Source: Ignelater luminosus | Lineage: Eukaryota > Arthropoda > Insecta > Coleoptera > Elateridae | DNA: 64,000 nucleotides | Assembly (NCBI GenBank): GCA_011009095.1 | Contig: VTPC01000450.1 | Location: forward strand, 268,151-332,150 | Reading direction: 5' to 3' | Shown here: positions 1 through 11,781 of the stretch, one piece after another | Position numbering within the stretch: the first letter of the stretch is position 1 | Layout of the letters: the number at the start of each line of letters is the position of its first letter | The notes under the pieces: generated by a model | Told to the model about the DNA's origin: nothing | Database searches by the model: none | What the model saw: the letters and a program-made list of their open reading frames with translations, nothing else | Translations under genes and position numbers: made by a program

Positions 1-1100
1 TTTTTTTTTATTCGGCCTTTTTTCCCAGCTTATTAACTGGACTGCTAGTGTTTCCATAAACAGAGGTTTCCTGCTTCTGTTACAAAGCGAAAACATTTTT
101 ATTAGCATGCAAGGCGAAATTTGCTCTATGCAATATACAGGGTGTTTTAATTAAAAATGGGATACAATACAGCTGTAGTGTTAAGTCAAAATAACACGTC
201 TCCTTTTGGCTTACTTTTAACAAGTGTTAGGTACTTTTTTCCCATTGTACATAATGTTTACGTCATAATCTCCAAACAAAACAGCTGTAAAATTACCAAT
301 TTAAATGTTCTGGCATAATTTATCAATCCAGTGTCTTGTATGAGACTTTGGAAATTAATATATATTGCCAAATGTAAATGTAACTCCTTGTCCTCAAAAA
401 CTGGATTTTTCAAATTTCGGGTTTGATAATCTTAACTTCTATTCTACCTACGGTGGACCATGGTGGGCGCTACTCTTTCCAAACACATAAGGAACGCCCA
501 TCCATTAGCAAATAATTACAAAATGACAACTTAATAATCTGGTTAGATATCTAATGTAAATTGGTAGATATTATTGAAGAATAAGAAATAGAAATAATAA
601 TGGGTGTTTAAAACTTTTCTGTTTGAAGTTGGCTGTGCTTATAGATGTCATTAATTTTAACAACTTTAAAGCCAGTTAATGTGAGGTAAAGTACCGACAC
701 CAAATAAAGGACGATCGTAAATTGAACTAGCTCAATAACGATTTTCTCTCCGCTAGTGGCGCTGTTGTTTTATTTCAGATTTGACAAGTTTAAACGTCAG
801 TTCGTAAGATTGATGAGGTTATTAGAATTGAATTTTGGAAAAAAGTAAATCTAATCATACAAATTACATGACAAGAGTTATTTGAGTTAACTTAGTTTAT
901 TAAAAACTGTCGATACTATTACTTCACATCTATTGGCTTTGGACAACTTCAGAAAACACAAAATCATGGGCTAACTGGTCAACATGGTTAAGTTTTTGAA
1001 AACCCGATATTAATAATAAGTATTTGACGACCTTACCATTACTAAATATCTCAATAATTTATATTGAACATGTATTGATATTCTTCACTTTCTGTAACAG
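1..1100 (+). other. Upstream sequence or intron of polyhomeotic, no coding exon recognised
   Basis: No convincing exon is seen. The stretch ends in a good splice acceptor (pyrimidine-rich run, then CTGTAACAG at 1092-1100), so it is most likely intron and the 5' exons of ph lie beyond the left edge. A single transposon-like end, TACAGGGTGTTTTAATT, lies near 136; it matches the CAGGGTG ends of Tc1/mariner-type elements elsewhere in the window, but I found no partner end. Confidence 0.5.
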
Positions 1101-4100
1101 ATAGTAGACGCTAATGCCCAAGCACAAGCACAGGCTCAAGCTCAGGCACAAGCCCAAGCTCAAGCCCAAGCTCAAGCTCAAGCGCAAGCCCAGGCCCAAG
1201 CCCAAGCACAAGCACAGGCTGTTCAACAACAACAAGCAACTATACAACAAGTAACAATACAACCACAAGACCAACAAGCACTCGTACCTGCCCAAAGCCC
1301 ACAGCATTTGCAACAAGTAGCTGTAGCATCTTCAGGTAGAATAATAATTGTAAATTAATAAAGTTAGGTTATAACAAATCATTATGCAAAACATAGCGAG
1401 TTAAAAATATAATTCTACTTTATATTTGCATCAGAGTGTTTTAAATACTTATTTTTGATTTATATCAAAATAGAAGAATTAATTTTATGTTTGTCTTTCT
1501 ATAAATATTAATATTTTTCAAATGGCTAATTTATTAATTTTAATTATTAATTACTATCACAGTTAATTAGCAGTTAACATGTTATTATTAGTAATTGACC
1601 ATCACATTCTATTAATTAAAGTGAAAAATGTTTTGAGGTTGAAAAATTTCAAGTTGAAGATAAACTGTTATTACATTTTGTGGTGTTTAAGTTTTTTTAT
1701 GGTACAAATCTGAATAAATAAAAATAAAACCGTTTTTCATGTTTGCTGTATTTTATTTACATGGTGGTTCTAGTAATCCCTTTTGCTTTAACTACCTATA
1801 TCTTCTTTTCATTATAAGACCATTAGATTACAAAAGAAGAAAGCTAATTTGGCAGTAACTTGAAAAGTAGGTTCGTAGTGTAGGACTTATTAAATAATGC
1901 ATGATAGTTACATTTAAATTTAAACCATTATTTTTATTGCTTGACATAGGTCATTAAATTCTCCACATTGTTAGGGCAGAAAATTATCACAATAGAAGTA
2001 TGATGCCTAATTTGTATAATGCATAGTAGATATTAAACATCGGTTTTTAATAATGTAGAATAGAGAAGAGCAAGGAATATATAATTTTCTTGCGATATGA
2101 ATTTTTAGATTTTCAAGTTTCTTGTTTATAGAATATTGCAATAAAATTAATAATATAATTTAGATAGTTTTGGTGTTTTATTTATTCATAACAACAAGTT
2201 GTTGTAGCTGTTGTTTAGATCATTTTCCTTTTTTTAGGTGCGCAATGTGTGCAAGTTACGCAACCTCAGCATACAGTGCATCAGCAGCAAGTTGGTCAGG
2301 GTGGTCAAGTTCTGCAAGCTCAAGGGGGACAAGTTTTAGCCCCTACACAATCAGGAAATACTACTATAACTACTATGTCACCCTTGCAGCAAGGTCAGCC
2401 GCATCCTCAACAAATAGGTGCTGCTGATTGGGGTCATGGAAGAGCTGTAAAGTTTTCATTTTTTTTTTAATTCTCGGTAATCAATTGTTTGGTACTTTTA
2501 GGTGCAAGTAATACAGCAACCTTTACAAAATCCTACTTACCTTCAACAGTTATATAATACTTCTGGACAGTTACTTATGCCGGGAAATATAGCTTTACAT
2601 CCCAGTATTAACCCACAACAAATTCAGGTACTTTCAAATTAATTGAGAAGAAACCTGTAATATCTATTGAAATTATCTTTTTACACAGGTTATAACGAAA
2701 CCATTTCAAGGGAATCAAATAACACCACATATGTTAACAACGGCCCAAGGGAAACAAGTACTTCAAGCTAGTCAAGCAGGTAAAGTTGATTTAAAGAATT
2801 ATAATCGCACATCATTTATTATGTTTTGTTTTGTTTTAGCATCCTTTCCAGGGTACACAACTATCCCAACTATACCAACAACCCAAAATCAACAAACATT
2901 AGTATTTAGTCAATTAGGAGTTATAAGTTCACAACCTAACATTTTGCCAACTCATTCTGCTTCTGCTGCTGGTACAACTATACCACAACAGAAACCACAA
3001 GAAATTCAGAAGGTCAGTGCTAATGTTGCATTAAATTGATGTATAATTTAGCACGTGCTCTTTATAAATTCCTTGTGTAATTTATGTAAACCACAGGTTA
3101 TGGGAACACAAAAGGTCATGCAAAAAGTAGCAGGCAGTGGAACAGCAGTTGCAGGAACTCCTCAACAACAAGGACAATGTGTACAAGTCTCTCAAGCTAT
3201 GATAGGTTCACAACCAACTGCTCAAATAATTAGTCCACTACAGGTATAAGTGCTACTACTAATGATCTTGAGTATTTTATAATATTACATGGACTATTAT
3301 TTTAGCCTGGCACACAGCCAATGCAATTTGCAGCACCCTGGCAGTTCACAAATGGCATTCCACAGGTTTGGACCACTAATGGATTGCAATCGCAAACTCT
3401 TCTTGCGCCAAACCCAATATTTATTAGAGGGACACAACCAGATGGTACACCGGGTCCTGGGATGTTTATTCAACAAAGTCCTCAAGCTACTGCTATTCAA
3501 ACACAGCAAAATCGTTAGTACTTTTTATTTTGATGTTATTATCATAATTAATTGTTGAATATTATATTGTAGATGCTTTAGCAGCTCAAGGAACAATGCA
3601 ACAAATAGGAAAACCAAGACCCACCAACGAAAATATCCAACCAAAGCAATCTACAACGAGACCACTTAATATACTTCCTTCTAATGCTGCTAATATCAGG
3701 CCGGCTAATTCTATCTCTACACAATCTATTGGAACTCAAGCACAAGTACATATTCAAATTGTATGTTGTTTATACTTGTAAATCTGTCAATTTGTTTATG
3801 TTAGTAAGGTTGCTTCCTGACAGCATTAATCTGATTCTTATGTTTATACTTCGTAGGGAGGAATGGGAAATAAACAGGGTCCAAAAGTACGAGCCAAAGC
3901 TCCTGGAATTAGGACATCACCTGCTCCCAAAGCCGACGCTGCTAATCAAACGCAGATTAAACCGTATACTTCTCTACAATCACATCATTTAGTAGCTGCA
4001 AATAAGTAAGTTTAAAGTACTTGTAGATAGTTATTTAATTTTAAGTTTTTGCTTTTTCTTATTTTTGTTGAAATGATTTACTAAGTAAACAAATAATTTG

Positions 4101-4448
4101 ACAGTTTTTAATTGGAAAAAAGGTGTCTCATGTATAGATCTTGTACATGTAGAAATACCACTGCAGAAGTGGCTATGCGTTTTATTTATTAAACACATAG
4201 TCACATACTGTGTTTTTCCTATAGAAACTTGGGAGATCTCTGTGTATAGATATGAAGTTTAAGTCTTATACTTCGTTCCCCTCTCGACACTGAAAGTAAA
4301 AGTTTTACGAACTCTTTTGTAATTTATGTAGCAATATTTGCTCAACAATTATATTAATTGGCTTAGGATGACTGTCACTACACCAACAAATCAGAATAAA
4401 ACCCAACAGCAACCTCAACAACAGCAAGTACAACCACAACAGCAGCAG

Positions 4449-4483
<35 letters not shown>

Positions 4484-7400
4484 ACAGCAGCAACAGCAAC
4501 AGCAGCAACAACAGCAGCAGCAACAGCAACAAGCAGTATTAATGCAACAGCAAGCTATTCAGCAGCAGCAAGCACTACAACAAATTCAATTCCAACAAAA
4601 TCAACAGTCGCAACATATTCAACCAAAACCAGTTATGAGTATGTTTTAATATAATTATGAATTTATTAATAGTATAAAAATAATGTTCACATTATTTTTG
4701 TATAGCTATGCAAACAATACAAGGAATTCAACAACAACAAATACAAGTAACTGGTGATAGACCAATTATGCCTGTTGTGTCTATGTCTGCTCAACCTAAT
4801 GGACAACAAATGCAACAAACTCTTCAGCAAACCATATCTGGAACTGTGCCACAAGGACTTCCTTTACAACCAAACCTGGCTGTTACTCAACAACCAATGC
4901 AAATGGGAATGCAGCAAATTCATCCGGTAAATAAATTTTGTTGGTTTAGCATATTTTTACTTGGCTGCCCATGTTGTAATCAAAAGTTTAATCATTTGGA
5001 GATTTAGAAAAATCACTCCATCGATCTTTAATTGTTTCATTTCTAAAGTTCAAATTTCTATGAAATTAACCTAATTTTAAAATGCCAATATTATGTCATT
5101 CATTCAATCACTGGTGCCAATGAATCAGATGTAATAATGGCCTACTCGAAATAGAGTAATTAAAGAGAGACACTAAATTGAAATGGGATAAATTGATCTA
5201 AATACTAGCAGTTGCAAAGAGATAAAACATCTTGTTGTTTTCTGCTAATGAATATCTAATCAAAATCATTGATACTTGCCAATACATAATAAAAAAGTGT
5301 ACGTTTTATCAAGTTTTCCAAGACTAGAAAAACTAAAAAATATTTGACACATCGTTTTAATTTTTTAAAAAGAAGAATCTTTGAACATAAATATTTGTCA
5401 AGCAGCTTACCCAAATGGCTCCACCTGGTACAATAATTAGCCAGATCCAAACAGCTCCAACGGGTACACCAAATGGTATTCCACAAGTGGCAGCTACTCA
5501 ACTTCAACAGATACAACCAGGAACTCAGCAAACTCTTGCATTATCCGTGCCTCAGCAGGTTCCACTACCTCCTACTATAGCACCAGTTAAAGAAGAAGTT
5601 GCTACTAATACTGGCACAGAATCTACCACTACTACGACAGCTACATCTACTCAAAGTGAATCCCAAGATGATGTTAGTAAAGAAAGTATCGCTGATGGTA
5701 AGTACTTTAAAATGTCTCAAATCAGAATTTTTTATATATTATTGAGTGCATTTGAATCGTTTATTCTAGAAAGGTCCTAACTAACATTTTGATGATTTGG
5801 AGGAAAACTATCATTACAGTTGATTCCTTTCAGCACTAAACAGATTATTTCACATTTAATTTTAAATACTTATAGCTGCCTAACTTTAGGTCTTCCTGTA
5901 CCAAATGACGAGTCTAGTGTTACAGAGCATGAAAAATATATTTAAGACAAAATGGCAAAAAATGTTAATTAGGTCCTTTCTGAAATAAATGATTTATTTA
6001 TTTGTTCTAAAAGAACATAACTGTAAAGATTTTTACCTTACCAATGTAAAAACAGAAAATTCATTAATTTAGGGCAAAATTCTATGACATTTTGCAACAA
6101 ATAGTTAAATAACTAAAAGTTTTTTTTATGTTTTATAATCCATATTAAGCATTTTTTTGCGACTTTACATTGAATTTGCTGTAAGTCAGTTACTGTAACT
6201 TTTCATTTTTTTTGCAAAGAATGATATTTGACAGCAGGGTTGGGTAGTTATGTGTAAAAAACTATTTTACGTTACACATAAAAAATAGGATTAAATACAT
6301 GTGTAAGATTACAGGTATAAAATGTAAAATATTCTTAATGCAAACATATACAGTGCATTTTTTTTATTACTGGCCATAGGAATTCCCATGTTAAAATATC
6401 TACCCATGTTAAAACTTTTGTTAGAATAAAGGTTTAGACTTGCAATGTAATTTGGAATTTCTTCTTTCAATTACACTGAAAATTATGCTTTTAAAATAAA
6501 ACATCTGGGAATGCAAAATATAACCACAACGAACTCCTGTTTTGTTACTTTTTTCAGACTTCAGCAGCCATTTTGACCATGTTCCCGAGGTGATATCAAA
6601 AAACTAAAAGTACACGTTTTTCTTATTTTTTGATGTAGAATACGATTCTAAAGTAAAAAATAATTTTTGAAAATTTTAATTTTTGGCGGCCATTTTGACC
6701 AAGTTCCCGAAGAGTTATCAAAAAACAAAGATACCACTTGGTCTTTAGTTTTTGATGTAGAATCCAAATCTGAAGTCAAAATTCCAAAATTTGACAAAAA
6801 ATGCGGACAGACTACATACAGACAGACTTTGCAAATTCAGTAATGATTCCTTTGGAATTCGTTGAAAATAGTGCTTCAAAAAATTAAAATGTTTATGGAT
6901 TTTTGTTAGCATTATTTAGGTGGCTATGAAAAATTTGACATTATCATGACAATTGCACAGATGAACGGAGTATTATTTTCATTTAGCTGATATCTTGTTA
7001 TTCAAAAAAAGACATTTTCCGTAGCCATAGCTATCCTTTTGTACCCATACAGTGTAGAGTGTTAATCTAAAACAAAAAAATAATATCGCATGGCATGTAA
7101 TGCAAAGTTTATTAGTGATAAGTAGTCTTAAAAATGCTAAACTAATTATTTAAATTTTACCACACTAAACTTCTGTGATTTTGAAATGTAACAAACAAAT
7201 GATACTAATTTGACATTTAAAGATAAGAATTCTGGCTAACTAGATTATTCCTATCAAAAAAGCATTAGATCATCAGATCAGATTTTATTTTTTTGTGGAT
7301 AAACCTTAAGCGTTATCAAAAATTCAAAAAAAAATGTTTTTAAAGGAAATATCTTTTTGGAAAAAAAATTGAAAGTTCTCAGCCTAGGCACTAAAAAGTT

Positions 7401-10400
7401 ATCACCAAATTTGTATTGCGACATTTTTGTTTAATATACTTACAACTTACTGATGAAGACCAAAACCATCTCGAAATGTGACTTATAGTCACAAAACATG
7501 CCATACCAAAAATTATAAAAATCGATCAAAGCCTACTATTTTTATATGCAAAATTAAGTTTTTTTTAAAAAATTTTCACACCTTGTACCAGCTTAACGAG
7601 ACGATTTTGGATGTAGGTAAGTTGGGTTAAATCTTAAATTTTTATCCCAGGAGTCTGCAGTTAAGCTATGTCCCAACCTTTTGGAGACACCCTGTATATG
7701 AAGAGAAATTCCTGAAAGGATTGTATACAAAACTTTAAACAGGAAACAATTATACCAATTCCCTAACAGTTGAAACAAAATTTGTGATTAAGATAGGTTT
7801 ACAAGAATTTTTGAATGAATTTTTTTACTTCATTGACGGGATATTTTTCTGTAAAAGAATGAGAAACTTGTTTGAACAGGCAGTATGGTCTGTGTGTAAC
7901 ATTTGGTGCTTAGGTGCAACTTAATTGATAAGTTACCTTTGCTATGATAAAGTGCTATTTGTGTTTGCTTTATAACTTTTCAACACTAATTTTAAATTAA
8001 CAGCAAACATCTTACATCCAAAATATAGGGGTAATAGTTTAAACAATGAATAACATATAAAGGCTGAAGAGTTTCTAATAAGCAAATTAGATGCAGAAGG
8101 CCTTAATGATTTAGAACAATTTAAAAACAATAAAGGAATTTTTTCATCTTTACCTTCTAAACATGTGTCTTCCCCAGTAACATTTTGGAATATGGTTGTA
8201 TTTAACATTTTTTATTATTTTTGTTTTTAGTATAATGATTTGCTGTTTTATAAAGTTATAAATACACTTTTGTATATTTTAGTTTTTTTTACTGTAAAAA
8301 AAAAATGTAAAAAACAAGCACGTATTTTATATATACGTATATTACGTGTAAAATAAGTATATTTTACGTGATGTATTTTACTGACCCAACCCTGTTTGAG
8401 GGGAAGTGATTCTGAAGCTATTAATTATGTCATAAACATTAACCATGTTACAAAATTAGGAAACCAGGTCTTGGCATGGGTAAGTCAAACTGGTTACAAA
8501 ACTGGATATTATGTAGTAATGCTAATGGTGATCTTAATACATTTAGTAATTGGATAATTGACAATTGAGTTAATCTCAAAAATGATAGCTTGCATTTTTG
8601 TGAAAAGTATTTGGTTACTATATCTATCTCTACAACTGTAGCATGGTTAGTCTCAGAAAAATGCTTAGTATTACATCAAGATATACAGGCCGTTTTAGGT
8701 ATTTTATTAAGCATGAGTGAAATAAAAAAATACAGTTGCTTGGTCGGTGTGTGGTGAAATCGCATCTTGTTCACACAAGGGTTGATGTGCATATAATAAA
8801 TGTTATTTAACAATAACATTAATTTGTGAGGTTCTTAATGTAAAGTCACAAATATTGACGTTTCATATTTCAGAAAATCTAACCTAAAATACATAGAATT
8901 CATTGCACTAGAAACCTCATATAAACTCAGCTTTTATTAATTAGTTTTTTTATGATCATTGTTGAATGAATGGGGTATTAATTAGGTAGATTTTATATTT
9001 CTTGACCACCCTGTATAAAAATGGCTTAACATTATTACTATATTATGTTAAAATCTAGTAAGTTATGCTTTTTTAAATAGTACGTACTAGGTTTTACTCA
9101 GCAGATTATTACCTTAATAATGACTTCTAAAGACTAAAGAACTTTTACCTTAAATGATTTTTTTCAAGAAACAACATATCTTCAATTAAAACTAACCTCA
9201 CTTTTTTCTAATATTTCATCATAGTTACGTTACTATCTGTATTTACCCATTCTTGTTCTTCTGCTTCAAGGAGTTTAAAGTTTTGAAGTTTGCTTGTGCA
9301 AGTACACGTATCGTATTTCTATTAATAAAATTTTTATTTAGTTTGCAGTAAAAGTTCATAGGGATCATACAATACCTGCTTGTATGAGAAACCCTTACAA
9401 ATATGCAATTAAATTCAATATGCAGTGTTTAATTTAATTCAAAACATATTCAATCTAGAGCAGGCTACTATACAGGGTGTATTTAAAATGACACATAATA
9501 TATGCACCACGTTATTCTACATCACAAACTGAGAAAGAAATTCTAATACCATTTTGATAAAAACTTAAAAGTAAATGTAAAAAAACAAGTTAGCATATTT
9601 TTATTAATTTTTTTGTAGTTCAAATAGAGATGTGTGCATGACATACTCTGGGGTACAACAAGCTCTGTGTTTTTTTGTTATTAATTACAAATCACTTTTC
9701 TGCATCCTTTATTAATTTTTAGATTATTATAATTATTAACACAATTAAAAGATGAGAAATATATTATGTATTCACAGATTTTTTGCATGAGGGTTGGCCA
9801 TGGAGATTCACCCAATTTAGCAGTGTGAATATTAGTTTTTCAGTTTAAACTGGTCTTACATGAATGGTTAGGCTTTTTAAACGTTTTTAGTTTAGATTGC
9901 ATGACAGAACATCTACAAACACAATGTTGTCAGTTTTATATTTAAATATTCTTATTTCAAATAAGCAATAAATTTGGCAATGAGATTTTATTCTGTGCAG
10001 TAACAGTGATAGTTTTGAGGTTATCCAAGCTGTACAACAAAATAACTGTTATAAACAACTTAACAAAAAAAAATCCCTGATCAACCCTCATACAAAAAAA
10101 ACTGTGAATGTATAATAGTTTGTAATTGATAAGTAAAAGACAGATGTTGGTTGTACCTTCAAGGTGCACATTTTCTACATGATTTATTAGAAATGAACAT
10201 AACATATCTGTCAATTTATAAATAAATAGGTTAGGTTTTGTACACTTGAGCAAATTATTTGACAAGTAGTACATTGTCAAATACAAATAATGATAAATTT
10301 CATTTCCCTTTTTTTTAAATCAAATTCAACTGTATCATCAGGTGTTCCATTTAGAAAAATTCAGGCAAGTCTTTTATGGAATACCATGTATAGTTAATAA

Positions 10401-11646
10401 GAGAGTAAAACTTCCATCACACATTTTGAATTATTTTCTCAAATGTATAAATATGGGATTTCTGCCATTGCATAAGCAACACGTATAATATAAAACTTTT
10501 AATTTACTAAATATGACATGAAGAAAAATAACTTTTCTGTCAATCTTTTAAATGCTGTACTACTCAACAAATCTAAGTACATATCTCTTGATTAAAACTA
10601 GGTCAACCAGGAAATAAAGAAGAACAACTTGATGTTAAACCAGTAGTAAATGGTATTGAATCAATGCCTATGCTACCATCATCATCTGCAATTCAACCAG
10701 CACCTATTCCAGGAACAGTGCCATCCCAGCCTACAACTAATATACAAGAAAATGGCTTACCAATTGCAGCCACTGCTGAAGATGTGAAAGAAAAGGGACC
10801 ACCTAAAGCCATGGTGAAACCACAAGTGTTAACACATGTCATTGAAGATTTTGTTATACAAGAATCTTCAGAACCTTTTCCTGTCACTAGAAGTAGTCTA
10901 CTTAGTGATCTAAAACCAACACAGTCATCAACTGATAAACAAGATGAGCAATCACGTGGGTTATTTCAATTTTATTTGAATTAAACAAAAATTTTGATTT
11001 GATTCAATTCACAGGTAAACGGAGAGCCAGTTCACCAGTTAGCAACATTGTTGGTACATCACCTAAAGGGGAGTTGGCAAAATGTGATGGATGTGGTACC
11101 GTTGATCTTAGAGCGAAGTTTAAGAAAAATAAACGTTTCTGTTCAGTTGCGTGTTCGAAAAAGTAAATATTTTTGTTTTGCTTAAGACAAAATCAATAAT
11201 GTTTTCTTATTATTGCAGCCAAAGGTGTAAACCTGATGAAAAGAAAGGTAAATGGCTCAAAGATGAAATGGATGGCGACTTTGCTGCTTCTGGTGCGGAA
11301 AGCAGTCTCAGTTCTAGTGATCCCACATCTGGCACTGAAGGAAATGATGATAGAGTAAATCCTCTCAAATGGAGTGTAAGTAACTCTTAAGTAATGATAT
11401 AATTGTTCAACTAAATTTTGTTATTACTACATACAGGTCAGCGAAGTTTGTGAATTTATAAGAAATCTCCCTGGATGCTCAGATTATGCAGAAGACTTTT
11501 TAATACAAGAAATCGATGGCCAAGCTCTCATGTTACTTAAAGAAGACCATTTGATGACAGCAATGGCCATGAAGTTGGGTCCTGCGTTGAAAATAGTTGC
11601 AAAAATAGATGATATGCGAATTGATAAGGAACAACCTAAACAATAA
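1101..11646 (+). CDS. ph: Polyhomeotic (Polycomb group PRC1 subunit), 5'-partial, 16 visible exons
   Basis: Polyhomeotic is a nuclear chromatin protein of Polycomb repressive complex 1; its SAM domain polymerises and clusters PRC1. Exons read in a continuous frame: 1101-1335, 2238-2446, 2502-2627, 2689-2779, 2840-3012, 3097-3243, 3306-3513, 3573-3760, 3857-4005, 4367-4638, 4706-4926, 5406-5697, 10602-10955, 11015-11162, 11219-11375, 11437-11646 (stop TAA). This gives about 1059 visible residues. The first three quarters are Gln-rich low complexity. Exon 10602-10955 holds homology domain 1 (KPQVLTHVIEDFVIQESSEP). Exon 11015-11162 holds the FCS zinc finger, with Cys pairs CDGC and CSVAC. The last two exons hold the C-terminal SAM domain (WSVSEVCEFIRNLPGC through the GQALMLL and MAMKLGPALKI helices). 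All junction phases agree. The 4.9 kb intron before homology domain 1 carries an old hAT element. Family assignment is firm; the 5' end is missing. Exon 2840-3012 could instead start 12 nt downstream. Confidence 0.95.
1116..1217 (+). repeat. Ala-Gln dipeptide tract in ph (17 AQ units)
   Basis: Seventeen consecutive Ala-Gln codon pairs are encoded in the first visible ph exon. Alanine uses all four GCN codons and glutamine uses CAA or CAG, so the peptide repeat is kept while the DNA is impure. This points to selection on the protein rather than a fresh slippage product. Confidence 0.9.
4437..4532 (+). repeat. Polyglutamine tract in ph, 32 uninterrupted Gln codons
   Basis: Thirty-two CAA/CAG codons in a row lie in the exon at 4367-4638, with more Gln runs on both sides. 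CAA and CAG are interspersed. Long Gln tracts are usual in Polyhomeotic; the length is likely polymorphic. The antisense poly-Leu reading frame over the same bases is a shadow. Confidence 0.95.
5401..5405 (+). other. Tandem NAGNAG splice acceptor in ph
   Basis: The intron ends AAGCAG just before CTTACC. Use of the first AG adds one Gln (CAG) to the protein and use of the second omits it; both keep the frame. I used the second (exon start 5406). This is a standard NAGNAG arrangement and may give a one-residue isoform difference. Confidence 0.5.
6235..8394 (+). mobile_element. Old hAT-type DNA transposon in the 4.9 kb ph intron
   Basis: The left end reads CAGGGTTGGGTAG and the right end reads (C)TGACCCAACCCTG, inverted copies of each other. 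Flanking 8-mers TTTGACAG (6227-6234) and TTTGAGGG (8395-8402) look like a decayed 8-bp duplication. Around 7990-8205 on the + strand the peptide ANILHPKYRGNSLNNE is followed by AEEFLISKLDAEGL, which fits the C-terminal part of hAT transposases. Most of the transposase is gone. A 122-bp tandem duplication lies inside, and a fragment ending in ACACCCTGTATA near 7688 looks like a nested insertion. Confidence 0.7.
6560..6800. repeat. Two-unit tandem repeat, period about 122 bp
   Basis: Each unit contains CCATTTTGACC, then GTTCCCGA, TATCAAAAAAC and TTTTTGATGTAGAAT in the same order. The copies are offset by about 122 bases (the CATTTTGACC blocks begin at 6569 and 6691) and differ by roughly a fifth. 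It sits inside the hAT element at 6235-8394. Confidence 0.7.
8395..10601 (+). other. Remainder of the ph intron, no gene seen
   Basis: No exon is recognised. Transposon-like ends occur at about 9004 (CCACCCTGTATA) and 9471 (TATACAGGGTGTA), facing outward from each other, so they are not two ends of one element. A weak inverted pair, TATTCACAGATTTTTTGCATGAGGGTT near 9767-9794 and its complement near 10084-10115, suggests another decayed non-autonomous element. Confidence 0.4.
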
Positions 11647-11775
11647 CATGTAAACTGAATTAGATTTACAGCAAATGTTACATTATTGGTAAATAATATG
11701 GGATTATCTCTAATTGTTGAGAAAAGAAATGTCCACTGGTGCAAATTTATAGATTTAAAGTGATGGGATATTAGA

Positions 11776-11781
11776 AATAAA
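11776..11781 (+). terminator. Polyadenylation signal AATAAA of ph
   Basis: The first AATAAA lies 130 bases after the ph stop codon. Later A/T-rich motifs occur, so a longer 3' UTR is possible. Confidence 0.5.

Noticed and set aside
4305-4532. Antisense reading frame coding a long poly-Leu run
   Set aside because: It is the complement of the CAG/CAA polyglutamine tract of ph; no splice, start or family support.
7942-8208. 88-codon minus-strand frame
   Set aside because: The opposite strand of the same bases carries the hAT transposase remnant, which explains the openness.
9957-10286. 109-codon minus-strand frame in the ph intron
   Set aside because: Composition is that of AT-rich noncoding DNA and no motif is recognisable.
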